Shown: positions 1 through 5,677 of the stretch, one piece after another
How positions within the stretch are numbered: position 1 is the stretch's first letter
Layout of the letters: each line of letters starts with the position of its first letter
Assembly (NCBI GenBank): GCA_947491175.1
Contig: CANLIF010000024.1
Coordinates: forward strand, 1-13,211
DNA: 13,211 nt
Source of the DNA: Actinomycetota bacterium
GTDB taxonomy: Bacteria; Actinomycetota; Actinomycetes; S36-B12; UBA5976
Direction of reading: 5' to 3'
Position numbers and translations under genes: made by a program
The notes under the pieces: generated by a model
What the model saw: the letters and a program-made list of their open reading frames with translations, nothing else
Database searches by the model: none
What the model was told of the DNA's origin: nothing

Positions 1-335
1 ATCTGCTGAAGTGAAACCCCGGTATCAAGTAAGCGCTTAACAATCTTTAGTTCCAAGATGTCTCGGAAGCCATACAGCCGCGCAGTTCCAGAACCAGTTG
101 CTGGGCGGACCGTTGGTAAGACCAGTGAAGTGCGCGCCCAATAGTCAAGCTGACGGTAAGTAATACCTACTACTCCAGCAGCAACCGGTCCGCGATAACC
201 AACCTCGGGCAATGATTCCATTGCACTGTCACCGAAAAGTAGCCCTTGCTCGCCCGCTTTAATTGCCGCCGCATCTCGCGCGATATCGCGATGCTGTTGT
301 GCTGTTGTGTCTGGCGTGTTGCCTAGATCCGACAT
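1..335 (-). CDS. resR: MerR-family regulator, ResR/McdR (Rv1830) type, N-terminal part
   Basis: This is the first 111 residues of a MerR-type transcription factor; the rest lies beyond the left edge of the window. A poorly conserved N-terminal arm (residues 1-46) is followed by the winged helix: GYRGP at 46-50, then ITYRQLDYWARTSLVLP at about 58-74, the wing SGTARLYGF at 82-90, and DILELKIVKRLLDTGVSL at 92-109. YRQLDYWAR and the following helix match Rv1830 of M. tuberculosis, known as ResR or McdR and linked there to cell-division control and antibiotic resilience. The start is ATG at 333-335, with AGGAG (342-346) six bases upstream. It is separated from the DUF151 gene by 193 nt containing its own promoter, so it can be expressed apart from ftsR. 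Its order after garA, ftsR and DUF151 supports the assignment. Target genes here are unknown. Confidence 0.88.
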   Translation of the reverse strand, partial: MSDLGNTPDTTAQQHRDIARDAAAIKAGEQGLLFGDSAMESLPEVGYRGPVAAGVVGITYRQLDYWARTSLVLPTVRPATGSGTARLYGFRDILELKIVKRLLDTGVSLQQ

Positions 336-341
336 GCTTTG

Positions 342-346
342 CTCCT
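342..346 (-). promoter_or_regulatory. Ribosome binding site of the resR-type gene
   Basis: AGGAG on the minus strand, six bases before the ATG at 333-335. It fixes this start and is one of the better Shine-Dalgarno sequences in the left half of the window. Confidence 0.7.
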
Positions 347-359
347 GAGGACAGCAGGG

Positions 360-399
360 AGGGACGAATTATCGCCCCGCGGGGAACCTGTATGTCCCT
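360..399. repeat. Nested inverted repeats in the resR promoter/leader
   Basis: A perfect 10-bp palindrome CCCCGCGGGG (375-384) lies inside an outer inverted repeat, AGGGAC at 360-365 and GTCCCT at 394-399. The outer right arm overlaps the predicted transcription start (about 395); the rest lies in the roughly 60-nt leader. It could be an operator for a dimeric regulator or an RNA hairpin ahead of the ribosome binding site. The symmetry is seen directly; any function is inference. Confidence 0.5.
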
Positions 400-401
400 T
401 C

Positions 402-430
402 ACAATAGAACTAGTGAATATATAGGTCAA
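402..430 (-). promoter_or_regulatory. Sigma70-type promoter for the resR-type gene
   Basis: On the minus strand, the -35 box TTGACC (425-430) and the -10 box TATTGT (402-407) are separated by exactly 17 bp. TATTGT fits the actinobacterial TAnnnT pattern. The predicted start is near 395, giving a leader of about 60 nt. The spacer has a 6-bp palindrome ACTAGT (410-415) but is not the stretched 19-20 bp spacer of classical MerR-activated promoters. This is the best-matching promoter in the window. Confidence 0.68.
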
Positions 431-528
431 TCACATCGCCAAACGACACGCCGAAGTCTTACCCTAAACCTTTAGTAGAGATTCAAAACTCATTGTTTCA
501 GGCGCACAGCAATGGTTGCCTAGAAGAC

Positions 529-1044
529 TTAACTGAAATCATCGGGTTTAATGTCATCCAGAAATGCTCGAAATTTCTCAAGCTCTTCCTGTGACATGTC
601 GGTGTCTCCAAAACCAGCGTCTCCTGGCGCAAAGTCATCATCTATGGCTAAGTCCATGCCAGCAAAATCCATCACATCCTGCGCCACAAAGACTGGCACC
701 CCATTTCGGACCGCTAAGGCAACGGCGTCAGAAGGACGAGCGCTAATTGAATCATTATTCAGAAAATTTATAGTGGCGAAGAAAGTGCCTTCAACTAGTT
801 CGCTTACAGTTACTGAAGTCACCTGCCCACCAAGATGATCAATAACATTTGCAAGTAAATCGTGAGTTAGGGGCCTAGGTGGATCAACGCCCTCAAGTGC
901 CAGCGAAATCGCTGTTGCCTCCGCGGTGCCAATCCATAGTGGCAAATAACGCGTAGCTTGCTGGTCTCGCAGGATTAATACTGGCTGGTTGGATGGCAAT
1001 TCCAGTCGCACACCGACCACATCAACTTGTCTCACAACCTCCAT
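529..1044 (-). CDS. Bifunctional nuclease-family (DUF151) protein
   Basis: This 171-residue protein belongs to the DUF151 / bifunctional nuclease family (PF02577). The domain covers about residues 6-133: NQPVLILRD near the N-terminus, RYLPLWIGTAEATAISLAL, PPRPLTHDLL, EGTFFATI and the conserved SARPSDAVALAVR. A short acidic tail ends in FLDDIKPDDFS, very like the tail of M. tuberculosis Rv1829 (EKFKEFLDSVSPDDF). Plant members have been reported to have RNase and DNase activity; the bacterial role is not settled. It follows ftsR after 15 nt and lacks a clear Shine-Dalgarno sequence; GGAGG occurs just inside the reading frame, so the exact start carries some doubt. Gene order in the garA-ftsR cluster is the standard actinobacterial one. 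Confidence 0.9.
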   Translation of the reverse strand: MEVVRQVDVVGVRLELPSNQPVLILRDQQATRYLPLWIGTAEATAISLALEGVDPPRPLTHDLLANVIDHLGGQVTSVTVSELVEGTFFATINFLNNDSISARPSDAVALAVRNGVPVFVAQDVMDFAGMDLAIDDDFAPGDAGFGDTDMSQEELEKFRAFLDDIKPDDFS

Positions 1045-1059
1045 ACTATGCGGATTTTG

Positions 1060-1794
1060 CTATTTTTGACGTTCGATAACTTCGCGAATCAATAGTGCGT
1101 GAAGCGCAGATATTGAATTTGCCAGCAGTAAAGTCAATTCTTGTGCAGCGGCCCCAGCATTTGCACCTTTTCCTGAGGCAGTACTTTTCACTAATGGCGC
1201 AAACAGGTCTACTTCCCTACTGGCGCTGGACAACACTGGCTTCAGGTGCCGTGGTTCCAGTCCAAAGCCGCGAAGCGTGACCGCAAGATTCACTACCGCC
1301 GATGCAGTAACTGAGAAGTAACTGTGACTATCTGGTTTGATTAAACCAAATTCGACCATCTGATCTATAAATTCGGCATCGGCGCCGGTGTCTGCCATGA
1401 GTTCCAACCGATTCATTCGCACCGTAAGCATCTGGTTGGAACTCTCTATCGCCTCAGTGCTCACTAAAGTTCGAGGTGCCTTTGGAGTTACATCACCAAC
1501 TGCAGCGGGTTGTAGACCACGATTCAACGCATCGATGTGTTCTTTAATTACGCGCAGTGGCAGGAAATGATCGCGCTGCATTCGAAGCACGTAGCGCAGT
1601 CTTTCGACATCGACCAGAGAGAATTTTCGATATCCGCTAGGCGTGCGTTCGGGTGCAACTAAACCATTAGTCTCGAGAAAACGAATTTTGGAAATGGAAA
1701 TGTCTTTGAATTCGTCGCGTAGTCGCACCAGAACTTCGCCGATACTTAGAAGTGCAGGTGAGTCTTGGGAGAAGTCATAATCCGTTGAATTCAT
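1060..1794 (-). CDS. ftsR: MerR-family regulator FtsR
   Basis: This 244-residue MerR-type regulator resembles Rv1828 of M. tuberculosis and FtsR of Corynebacterium glutamicum, which activates ftsZ. The winged helix spans about residues 16-75: LLSIGEVLVRLRDEF, then ISISKIRFLETNGLV, the wing TPSGYRKF and DVERLRYVLRMQRDH; FLPLRVIKEHID follows. A linker (about 90-120) leads to an all-helical C-terminal domain with SYFSVTASAVVNLA and LEPRHLKPV, typical of this actinobacterial subgroup rather than of metal- or drug-sensing MerR proteins. The ATG directly follows the garA stop codon with no spacer (TAAATG), with AGGT seven bases upstream inside garA, so the two are translationally coupled. Whether it controls ftsZ in this organism is inferred from orthology. 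Confidence 0.87.
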   Translation of the reverse strand: MNSTDYDFSQDSPALLSIGEVLVRLRDEFKDISISKIRFLETNGLVAPERTPSGYRKFSLVDVERLRYVLRMQRDHFLPLRVIKEHIDALNRGLQPAAVGDVTPKAPRTLVSTEAIESSNQMLTVRMNRLELMADTGADAEFIDQMVEFGLIKPDSHSYFSVTASAVVNLAVTLRGFGLEPRHLKPVLSSASREVDLFAPLVKSTASGKGANAGAAAQELTLLLANSISALHALLIREVIERQK

Positions 1795-2247
1795 TTATTG
1801 ACCTGCAGTTGGTGCCAGCACAAAAATAAAGCGGAACTTACCAATCTGTAGTTCATCGCCGCTTACTAGCGTGGTTGTAGTCACTCGCAGCTTGTTAACG
1901 TAAGTTCCATTAAGTGATCCGGCGTCGCTAAGTACCCAATCCGAAGCCACCAATGAAACCGAAGCGTGCTTTCGAGATACTGTGACGTCATCAAGAAAGA
2001 TCTTGCTATCAGAGGATCGACCGATACTCATTAGCTCACCTGGCAAAAGTGGGAACTGCATTCCTTCTAACGCGCCTCTGCGAACTACAAGGTGCGCCGA
2101 ACCGCTTGCTAAAGCAGCAATCTTTGCCGCCTCTATCGGGCCGAGTTCACCGGTTTCTGGCCCACCTGTAATTGGAATTACACCTGTGGCATCAGTCTCA
2201 AGCGAGATTGCTCTGGTTAGTTCTGGTTCATCTCCATGATTGCTCAT
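1795..2247 (-). CDS. garA: FHA-domain metabolic regulator GarA/OdhI
   Basis: This 150-residue protein has a disordered N-terminal tail (1-50) and one FHA domain (about 52-144). FHA hallmarks are present: GRSSD (76-80), DDVTVSRKHA (86-95), SLNGTYVN (111-118) and GDELQIGKFRF (130-140); R77, S91 and N113 are the expected phosphothreonine-contact residues. In mycobacteria and corynebacteria, GarA/OdhI binds and inhibits 2-oxoglutarate dehydrogenase and adjusts glutamate metabolism, and phosphorylation by PknB/PknG-type kinases in a Thr-Thr motif near residue 21 switches it off. Here the usual ETTSVF motif reads ETDATGVI (17-24), so only one threonine is followed by the hydrophobic pair. AAGG lies nine bases before the ATG. 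It lies 21 nt after gcvH and abuts ftsR. Confidence 0.9.
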   Translation of the reverse strand: MSNHGDEPELTRAISLETDATGVIPITGGPETGELGPIEAAKIAALASGSAHLVVRRGALEGMQFPLLPGELMSIGRSSDSKIFLDDVTVSRKHASVSLVASDWVLSDAGSLNGTYVNKLRVTTTTLVSGDELQIGKFRFIFVLAPTAGQ

Positions 2248-2268
2248 GTCTCTACCTTAACGTGAGGG

Positions 2269-2661
2269 TTAATTTGAAGTAAGTGCCTGGTAGCCAGCCG
2301 CGTCCAGTAGTTTGGCTGCCAGCTCTGCAGCGTTTCCAGCAACTCGAACATCAACAATCCAGCCATTCTTATAAGGATCTGAGTTCAGAGTGTCTGGCGC
2401 GGTCTCGATTGCATCATTTCGCGCAACAACTTCACCAGTTACAGGTGCATAGATATCACTGACACTTTTGGTGGATTCAACTTCGCCACAGGTGCCACCA
2501 GCAGTTAAGGCATCCCCCACATTTGGCAAGGACACGAAAACGATGTCACCTAGGGCATCTTGGGCGTAATCCGTAATTCCAAAGCGAATCGTGGACTCAT
2601 CAATTACTTGAACCCATTCGTGCTCGGCGGTGTAATTCAACTCTGCGGGTATGTTGCTCAT
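2269..2661 (-). CDS. gcvH: Glycine cleavage system H protein
   Basis: GcvH is the lipoyl carrier that shuttles the methylamine group between GcvP, GcvT and the lipoamide dehydrogenase. The lipoyl domain is intact: HEWV near the N-terminus, FGITDYAQDALGDIVFVSLP, then EVESTKSVSD with the lipoylated lysine at residue 65 of the 130-residue form, and YKNGWIVDV towards the end. I chose the ATG at 2659-2661, giving MSNIPAELNY, because family members start like this; an in-frame ATG 18 nt upstream (2679) would add six residues, and neither has a good Shine-Dalgarno sequence. Length is normal. It lies between the second DUF881 gene and garA, as in M. tuberculosis (Rv1825-Rv1826-Rv1827). No gcvP or gcvT is in the window. 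Confidence 0.93.
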   Translation of the reverse strand: MSNIPAELNYTAEHEWVQVIDESTIRFGITDYAQDALGDIVFVSLPNVGDALTAGGTCGEVESTKSVSDIYAPVTGEVVARNDAIETAPDTLNSDPYKNGWIVDVRVAGNAAELAAKLLDAAGYQALTSN

Positions 2662-2685
2662 AAAATAAGCGTACGCCATCTCAGT

Positions 2686-3423
2686 CTAGGAATTTGGCAG
2701 GGGCACGATTGCCGAAATGTCAACATTTTGGCTTTCCGAAATCTCGACTTCCCCGCCACCTGACCCAACTGAATCTACCAATCCACCCGGGATCTCAATT
2801 GCTGGGATTAGTACAGATGGGTCACCGATTACCGAGATTGTTATCGGCACTTGCAACGCAGTTCCACTCACCGTGATGCCACTTGGACTGTCCGCAAACC
2901 AACTACTGGCAACTAACCGAACCGCCAAACCCCGATCTGAAATCTGAATCGCCGAAGCTCCAGCATCACGAAGTTCTTGGATTGCATCAATCAATGTTGA
3001 CGCTGTTAGGTTTCCAGAAATCGAAACTTGGATACCAGTACCAATGATCGTTTCACTGCCAGCTAGAACAGCAAGGTCATCAGCTCTACGTTTTGCTTCG
3101 TTAAGTGCCGCGTACTCATCACCACCAAGTAAAGTTTCTCTAGCATTTTCTAATCGAGAATTCTCTGCCTGGAGTCTGGCTTCGCGCTGAGCTAAATCGT
3201 CCAACAAACTAACAAGATCACTTTGGCGCGCGTTAGCAAGAATCGAATCATTCGCAGAACCAGAAATAGCAGCAGTCAGAGTGAAACCAAGTGCAATGAA
3301 CAGCACGGTGATTACAACTTGGGTCCCACTTCGTTGCGGAGATAAAGTGCGTCTTAGTCGAAACCGCGCCTCTGCTGAAGTGCGCGCGGGCCTAGCTCTA
3401 CGTGGTGCTGAATGCGATCCCAT
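2686..3423 (-). CDS. DUF881 membrane-anchored coiled-coil protein (second copy)
   Basis: This 245-residue protein belongs to DUF881 (UPF0749), the family of Bacillus subtilis YlxW and YlxX. A basic, arginine-rich cytoplasmic tail (1-33) is followed by one transmembrane helix (about 34-55), a coiled coil rich in Leu, Glu and Arg (about 64-108), and an extracytoplasmic alpha/beta domain with GTGIQVSISG and ELRDAGASAIQIS, ending in a Gly/Ser-rich acidic stretch. Topology is N-in, C-out. Function is unknown. The start ATG has AAGG seven bases upstream and lies 2 nt after the sbp stop. It is a paralogue of the first DUF881 gene, with only patchy similarity (GxGVxVxI, AGAxxIxI). The C-terminus differs from its paralogue, so the two are probably not interchangeable. 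Confidence 0.82.
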   Translation of the reverse strand: MGSHSAPRRARPARTSAEARFRLRRTLSPQRSGTQVVITVLFIALGFTLTAAISGSANDSILANARQSDLVSLLDDLAQREARLQAENSRLENARETLLGGDEYAALNEAKRRADDLAVLAGSETIIGTGIQVSISGNLTASTLIDAIQELRDAGASAIQISDRGLAVRLVASSWFADSPSGITVSGTALQVPITISVIGDPSVLIPAIEIPGGLVDSVGSGGGEVEISESQNVDISAIVPLPNS

Positions 3424-3425
3424 TT

Positions 3426-3758
3426 TTATGCCTTAAGCAAGTGCCGTCTAATTGCCGCAACATTTGCGAATATTCTCATAGTCAAAACAACAACAACTCC
3501 AGTAGACATCTGGGAACCTACACCTAGTTGATCGCCTAAAAACACGATTACGGCAGCAACAAGGACATTAGAAAGAAACGAAATTACGAAAATGCGGTCG
3601 TTAAACAAACCGTCAAGTACTGATCTGAATGCGCCGAATACTGCGTCTAGTGCCGCCACGACTGCAATCGGCAAATACGGTTGCAACCAGACTGGAACTG
3701 TTGGCTGCAAGAGCAGTCCAAGCACAATGCCAACTAGCAATCCAATTGCTGGAATCAT
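3426..3758 (-). CDS. sbp: Small basic membrane protein Sbp (DUF1290)
   Basis: This 110-residue protein is almost all hydrophobic, with about three membrane segments: roughly 2-17, 26-44 (with the partly amphipathic DAVFGAFRSVLDGLF after it) and 57-75, then a weaker hydrophobic stretch at 84-98 and a basic end (RRHLLKA). The core ALDAVFGAFRSVLDGLFND plus FISF-like segment is diagnostic of the Sbp/DUF1290 family. In Bacillus subtilis sbp lies directly upstream of ftsA-ftsZ beside ylxW and ylxX; in actinobacteria it lies between two DUF881 genes, as here. Its biochemical role is unknown. The start overlaps the previous stop as ATGA, with GAGG seven bases upstream, so it is translationally coupled to the first DUF881 gene. 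Confidence 0.86.
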   Translation of the reverse strand: MIPAIGLLVGIVLGLLLQPTVPVWLQPYLPIAVVAALDAVFGAFRSVLDGLFNDRIFVISFLSNVLVAAVIVFLGDQLGVGSQMSTGVVVVLTMRIFANVAAIRRHLLKA

Positions 3759-4549
3759 GACGCGTCCTCACTGTTCTTAGATGTGGAACTCGCTGCTGGC
3801 AGCGAGATGTTGCCTACTCTTTGCAGTTCCCAGATTACGCCGTACTTGGCTTCTAACTCCTCAAGTAGCAATCCAGCGGGGTTATCTCTAAAGCGTCCCG
3901 CTAACTTATCTGCGTCTGGGCCAATTGCAGAGACTACATAAGGTGGTGACATAGGTCGATAATTCACCAATATCGCTTCCCCAGCGGCTCTGATGGCAGA
4001 CGTTGGAGTAATTCTGCGACCATTAATTGCAATGTCTGTTGCGCCAGCTTGCCAAAGCCCATTGACTATCATCTGAAGGTCTCGATCAATCACTCGACCC
4101 GGTGGGGTATCCGTCACGAGTGGATCAAGCGGTGCATCATCAATTGTCACGGTCACACCGTTACCGAAAACTTCAGTCTGCCCGGTGGCTATCCGCAGAC
4201 GATCTAATCGGGAACGCGCCTGATCGCCAAGTGAAGTACCAGCCAAGATCGACGCTTCCGCATTCAACAGATTGTTCTGTGCAGTCAAAACTGTGGCTTC
4301 TAGCACTTGTACCCGCCGATCAGCGGCCATAACGCGTTGAACGAGGGCATCTCTGGTTATTGAATTCTCACTGGCTTGAATTTGGGTTTGTGCAATTGCC
4401 ATACCAAGCACGAGCGTTACCAGAGTGGCTGCGCCAGCAACAAAAAAGATTCGAAAGCCTCCTGCGTTGCCTTGTCTCGAAGGTGTGTTCGCGTAATCAG
4501 ATGTCAGAGCATCAGCAAGAAGTGCGTCTAAGGATGCATCAGTGCGCAT
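3755..4549 (-). CDS. DUF881 membrane-anchored coiled-coil protein (first copy)
   Basis: This 264-residue DUF881 protein has a short cytoplasmic N-terminus (1-31), one transmembrane helix (about 32-52, rich in Val, Leu and Ala), a coiled coil (about 58-115) and an extracytoplasmic domain with VFGNGVTVTIDDAP, LQMIVNGLWQAGATDIAING, TPTSAIRAAGEAILVNYRP and PYVVSAIGP. The RIT-then-AIRAAG-then-ILVN signature is characteristic of the family. It starts with ATG 11 nt inside the end of pgsA, GAGG lies ten bases upstream, and it overlaps sbp by 4 nt. Function is unknown; the layout (anchor, coiled coil, small outer domain) resembles scaffold proteins of division or elongation complexes, but that is only an architectural analogy. 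Confidence 0.83.
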   Translation of the reverse strand: MRTDASLDALLADALTSDYANTPSRQGNAGGFRIFFVAGAATLVTLVLGMAIAQTQIQASENSITRDALVQRVMAADRRVQVLEATVLTAQNNLLNAEASILAGTSLGDQARSRLDRLRIATGQTEVFGNGVTVTIDDAPLDPLVTDTPPGRVIDRDLQMIVNGLWQAGATDIAINGRRITPTSAIRAAGEAILVNYRPMSPPYVVSAIGPDADKLAGRFRDNPAGLLLEELEAKYGVIWELQRVGNISLPAASSTSKNSEDAS

Positions 4550-5129
4550 GTAGTTCTTGCCTCAACTCAAACACTTGGCGGAAGTAAAGCAAGCCGGCGT
4601 ACCAGTACATCGTGATACCCCATAGCAAGAATGCCCAGCCAAAGACATGAGCTACTTGACCCACAATTCCCGGAAACGTGCCTAGCAAAATCAAAGGTAG
4701 CGCGTAAAGCAAATTCATAGTCGCTGCCTTGCCAACGAAATGAACTGGGACGCCTGTGATTCCAAAACGCTTCAAGAAAATTAAGAGTATGGACATAGCA
4801 ACATCGCGAAGAATCAGGACCGCAACAACCCAAAGGGGTAACAGATCTCTAATGTAGAGCGCAGCTAATGCCGCAATGACGTACAACCGATCTGCCAGTG
4901 GATCGAGTAATTCACCCAATCGACTAAATTGATTCAACTTGCGCGCCAGATAACCATCAAGCCAATCCGTAAACGCACTTATGATCAAAATTACTAGTGC
5001 TATCTCGTCGTTTTCCGGGCCAACAATCAACCAGAAAAAGAATGGGACACCTAGCAGTCGTAACGCACTTAGTGCATTTGGGATCGTCCAATTGCTATTA
5101 GCAGTAACTAATTGCATTGGGTTCGCCAT
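4539..5129 (-). CDS. pgsA: CDP-alcohol phosphatidyltransferase, PgsA2 type
   Basis: This 196-residue integral membrane enzyme belongs to the CDP-alcohol phosphatidyltransferase family. The full catalytic signature is present: D55, D58, G59, A62, R63, G72, D76 and D80 in the arrangement DxxDGxxAR, eight residues, GxxxDxxxD. About six membrane segments are expected: 22-38, 43-54, 83-112 (probably two), 136-152 and 160-184. By family it transfers a phosphatidyl group from CDP-diacylglycerol to an alcohol, most often glycerol 3-phosphate to give phosphatidylglycerol phosphate. Position matches M. tuberculosis Rv1822 (pgsA2), whose substrate is less certain than that of pgsA3, so cardiolipin or another phospholipid is possible. 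ATG start with only a weak AGG upstream. It is the first gene of the left cluster, with a tRNA diverging from it. Confidence 0.9.
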   Translation of the reverse strand: MANPMQLVTANSNWTIPNALSALRLLGVPFFFWLIVGPENDEIALVILIISAFTDWLDGYLARKLNQFSRLGELLDPLADRLYVIAALAALYIRDLLPLWVVAVLILRDVAMSILLIFLKRFGITGVPVHFVGKAATMNLLYALPLILLGTFPGIVGQVAHVFGWAFLLWGITMYWYAGLLYFRQVFELRQELHAH

Positions 5130-5142
5130 AACTTAAGCCTAC

Positions 5143-5183
5143 GGTTATCTCGTGCTTTTCCATGCGATAACCTTTCTCGAGAA
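5143..5183. promoter_or_regulatory. Divergent control region between pgsA and the tRNA gene
   Basis: A 7-bp inverted repeat, GGTTATC (5143-5149) and GATAACC (5166-5172), has arms 16 bp apart. Read in either direction, GATAAC sits where a -10 box would be expected and GGTTAT about where a -35 would be, for pgsA on the minus strand and the tRNA on the plus strand. A separate 10-bp palindrome TTCTCGAGAA lies at 5174-5183, just before the tRNA. Neither -10 nor -35 is close to consensus, so promoter assignment is tentative; the symmetry is certain. Confidence 0.35.
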
Positions 5184-5192
5184 GAAAATTAA

Positions 5193-5266
5193 GCCCTGGT
5201 ACTCCAACTGGCAGAGAGCGCGGTCTCAAACACCGTTCAGTGTGGGTTCGAATCCCACTCAGGGCA
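5193..5266 (+). tRNA. tRNA with anticodon CAA (Leu by anticodon) and a short variable loop
   Basis: A complete cloverleaf folds from these 74 nt. The acceptor stem is 5193-5199 with 5259-5265 (one G-T pair). U8 and A9 precede a D arm of three pairs (5202-5204 with 5216-5218) whose loop has A14, G18, G19 and A21. The anticodon stem is 5220-5224 with 5232-5236 and the loop is CTCAAAC with anticodon CAA at 5227-5229. The variable loop is only TCAGT (5237-5241). The T arm is GTGGG/CCCAC with TTCGAAT. The discriminator is A (5266), followed by CAA, so CCA is not encoded. The anticodon reads UUG (Leu), yet bacterial tRNA-Leu is normally class II with a long variable arm; this one is class I. It could be a special tRNA-Leu or a tRNA with altered identity. 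It is the only plus-strand gene, convergent with nusB. Confidence 0.88.
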
Positions 5267-5278
5267 CAACCAACAGCC

Positions 5279-5677
5279 TTAGAGCGCGCTTAATGAACCT
5301 CGAATTGTTGCAATTTGACCAAGGACACCATTGATGAATTTTCCAGATTCTGGCGTACTCAATATCGCAGCGATTTCAAGCGCCTCGGAAACTGCCACCC
5401 CGCTATCAACTTCTGGTCGCCACAATAATTCAGCAATGCCTACTCGAACTATGGCTCGATCTACAGCTGGCATTCGTTCTAGCGGCCAGGCCTGCGAATA
5501 AGTCGAGATAACTTCGTCGATTCGATCTATGTATAGTTCGACCAATGCAGCAAGCTCGACTGCATAGTCGTTCACATCTGGATTTCTATCAAAAACTTCG
5601 GATGACTTAACACCACGTTGCTCGGCTTCAAAAAGTGACTCGACTGCTCGTTGTCGCGCCTTAGTTCTGGTACGCAC
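5279..5677 (-). CDS. nusB: Transcription antitermination factor NusB
   Basis: This 132-residue all-helical protein fits the NusB family in length and pattern: KARQRAVESLFEAEQRG at the N-terminus, a central helix with SQAWPLERMPAVDRAIVRVGIAELLW, then SGVAVSEALEIAAILSTPESGKFINGVLG. It binds boxA RNA with NusE (ribosomal protein S10) and supports antitermination on rRNA operons. The start is GTG immediately after the efp stop codon (TAAGTG), so translation is coupled to efp; efp-nusB is a conserved actinobacterial pair. It ends 12 nt from the 3' end of the convergent tRNA. In many actinobacteria a pyrimidine operon follows nusB; here the pgsA cluster follows instead. Confidence 0.94.
   Translation of the reverse strand: MRTRTKARQRAVESLFEAEQRGVKSSEVFDRNPDVNDYAVELAALVELYIDRIDEVISTYSQAWPLERMPAVDRAIVRVGIAELLWRPEVDSGVAVSEALEIAAILSTPESGKFINGVLGQIATIRGSLSAL

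Noticed and set aside
263..475. Plus-strand 70-codon open frame over the resR 5' end and leader
   Set aside because: It is antisense to the conserved MerR start, its promoter and palindromes, has no Shine-Dalgarno sequence, and its translation looks like no family.
491..514. Possible terminator hairpin after the DUF151 gene (CATTG...CAATG)
   Set aside because: The stem is only five AT-rich pairs with a 14-nt loop, followed by an interrupted T run; too weak to call.
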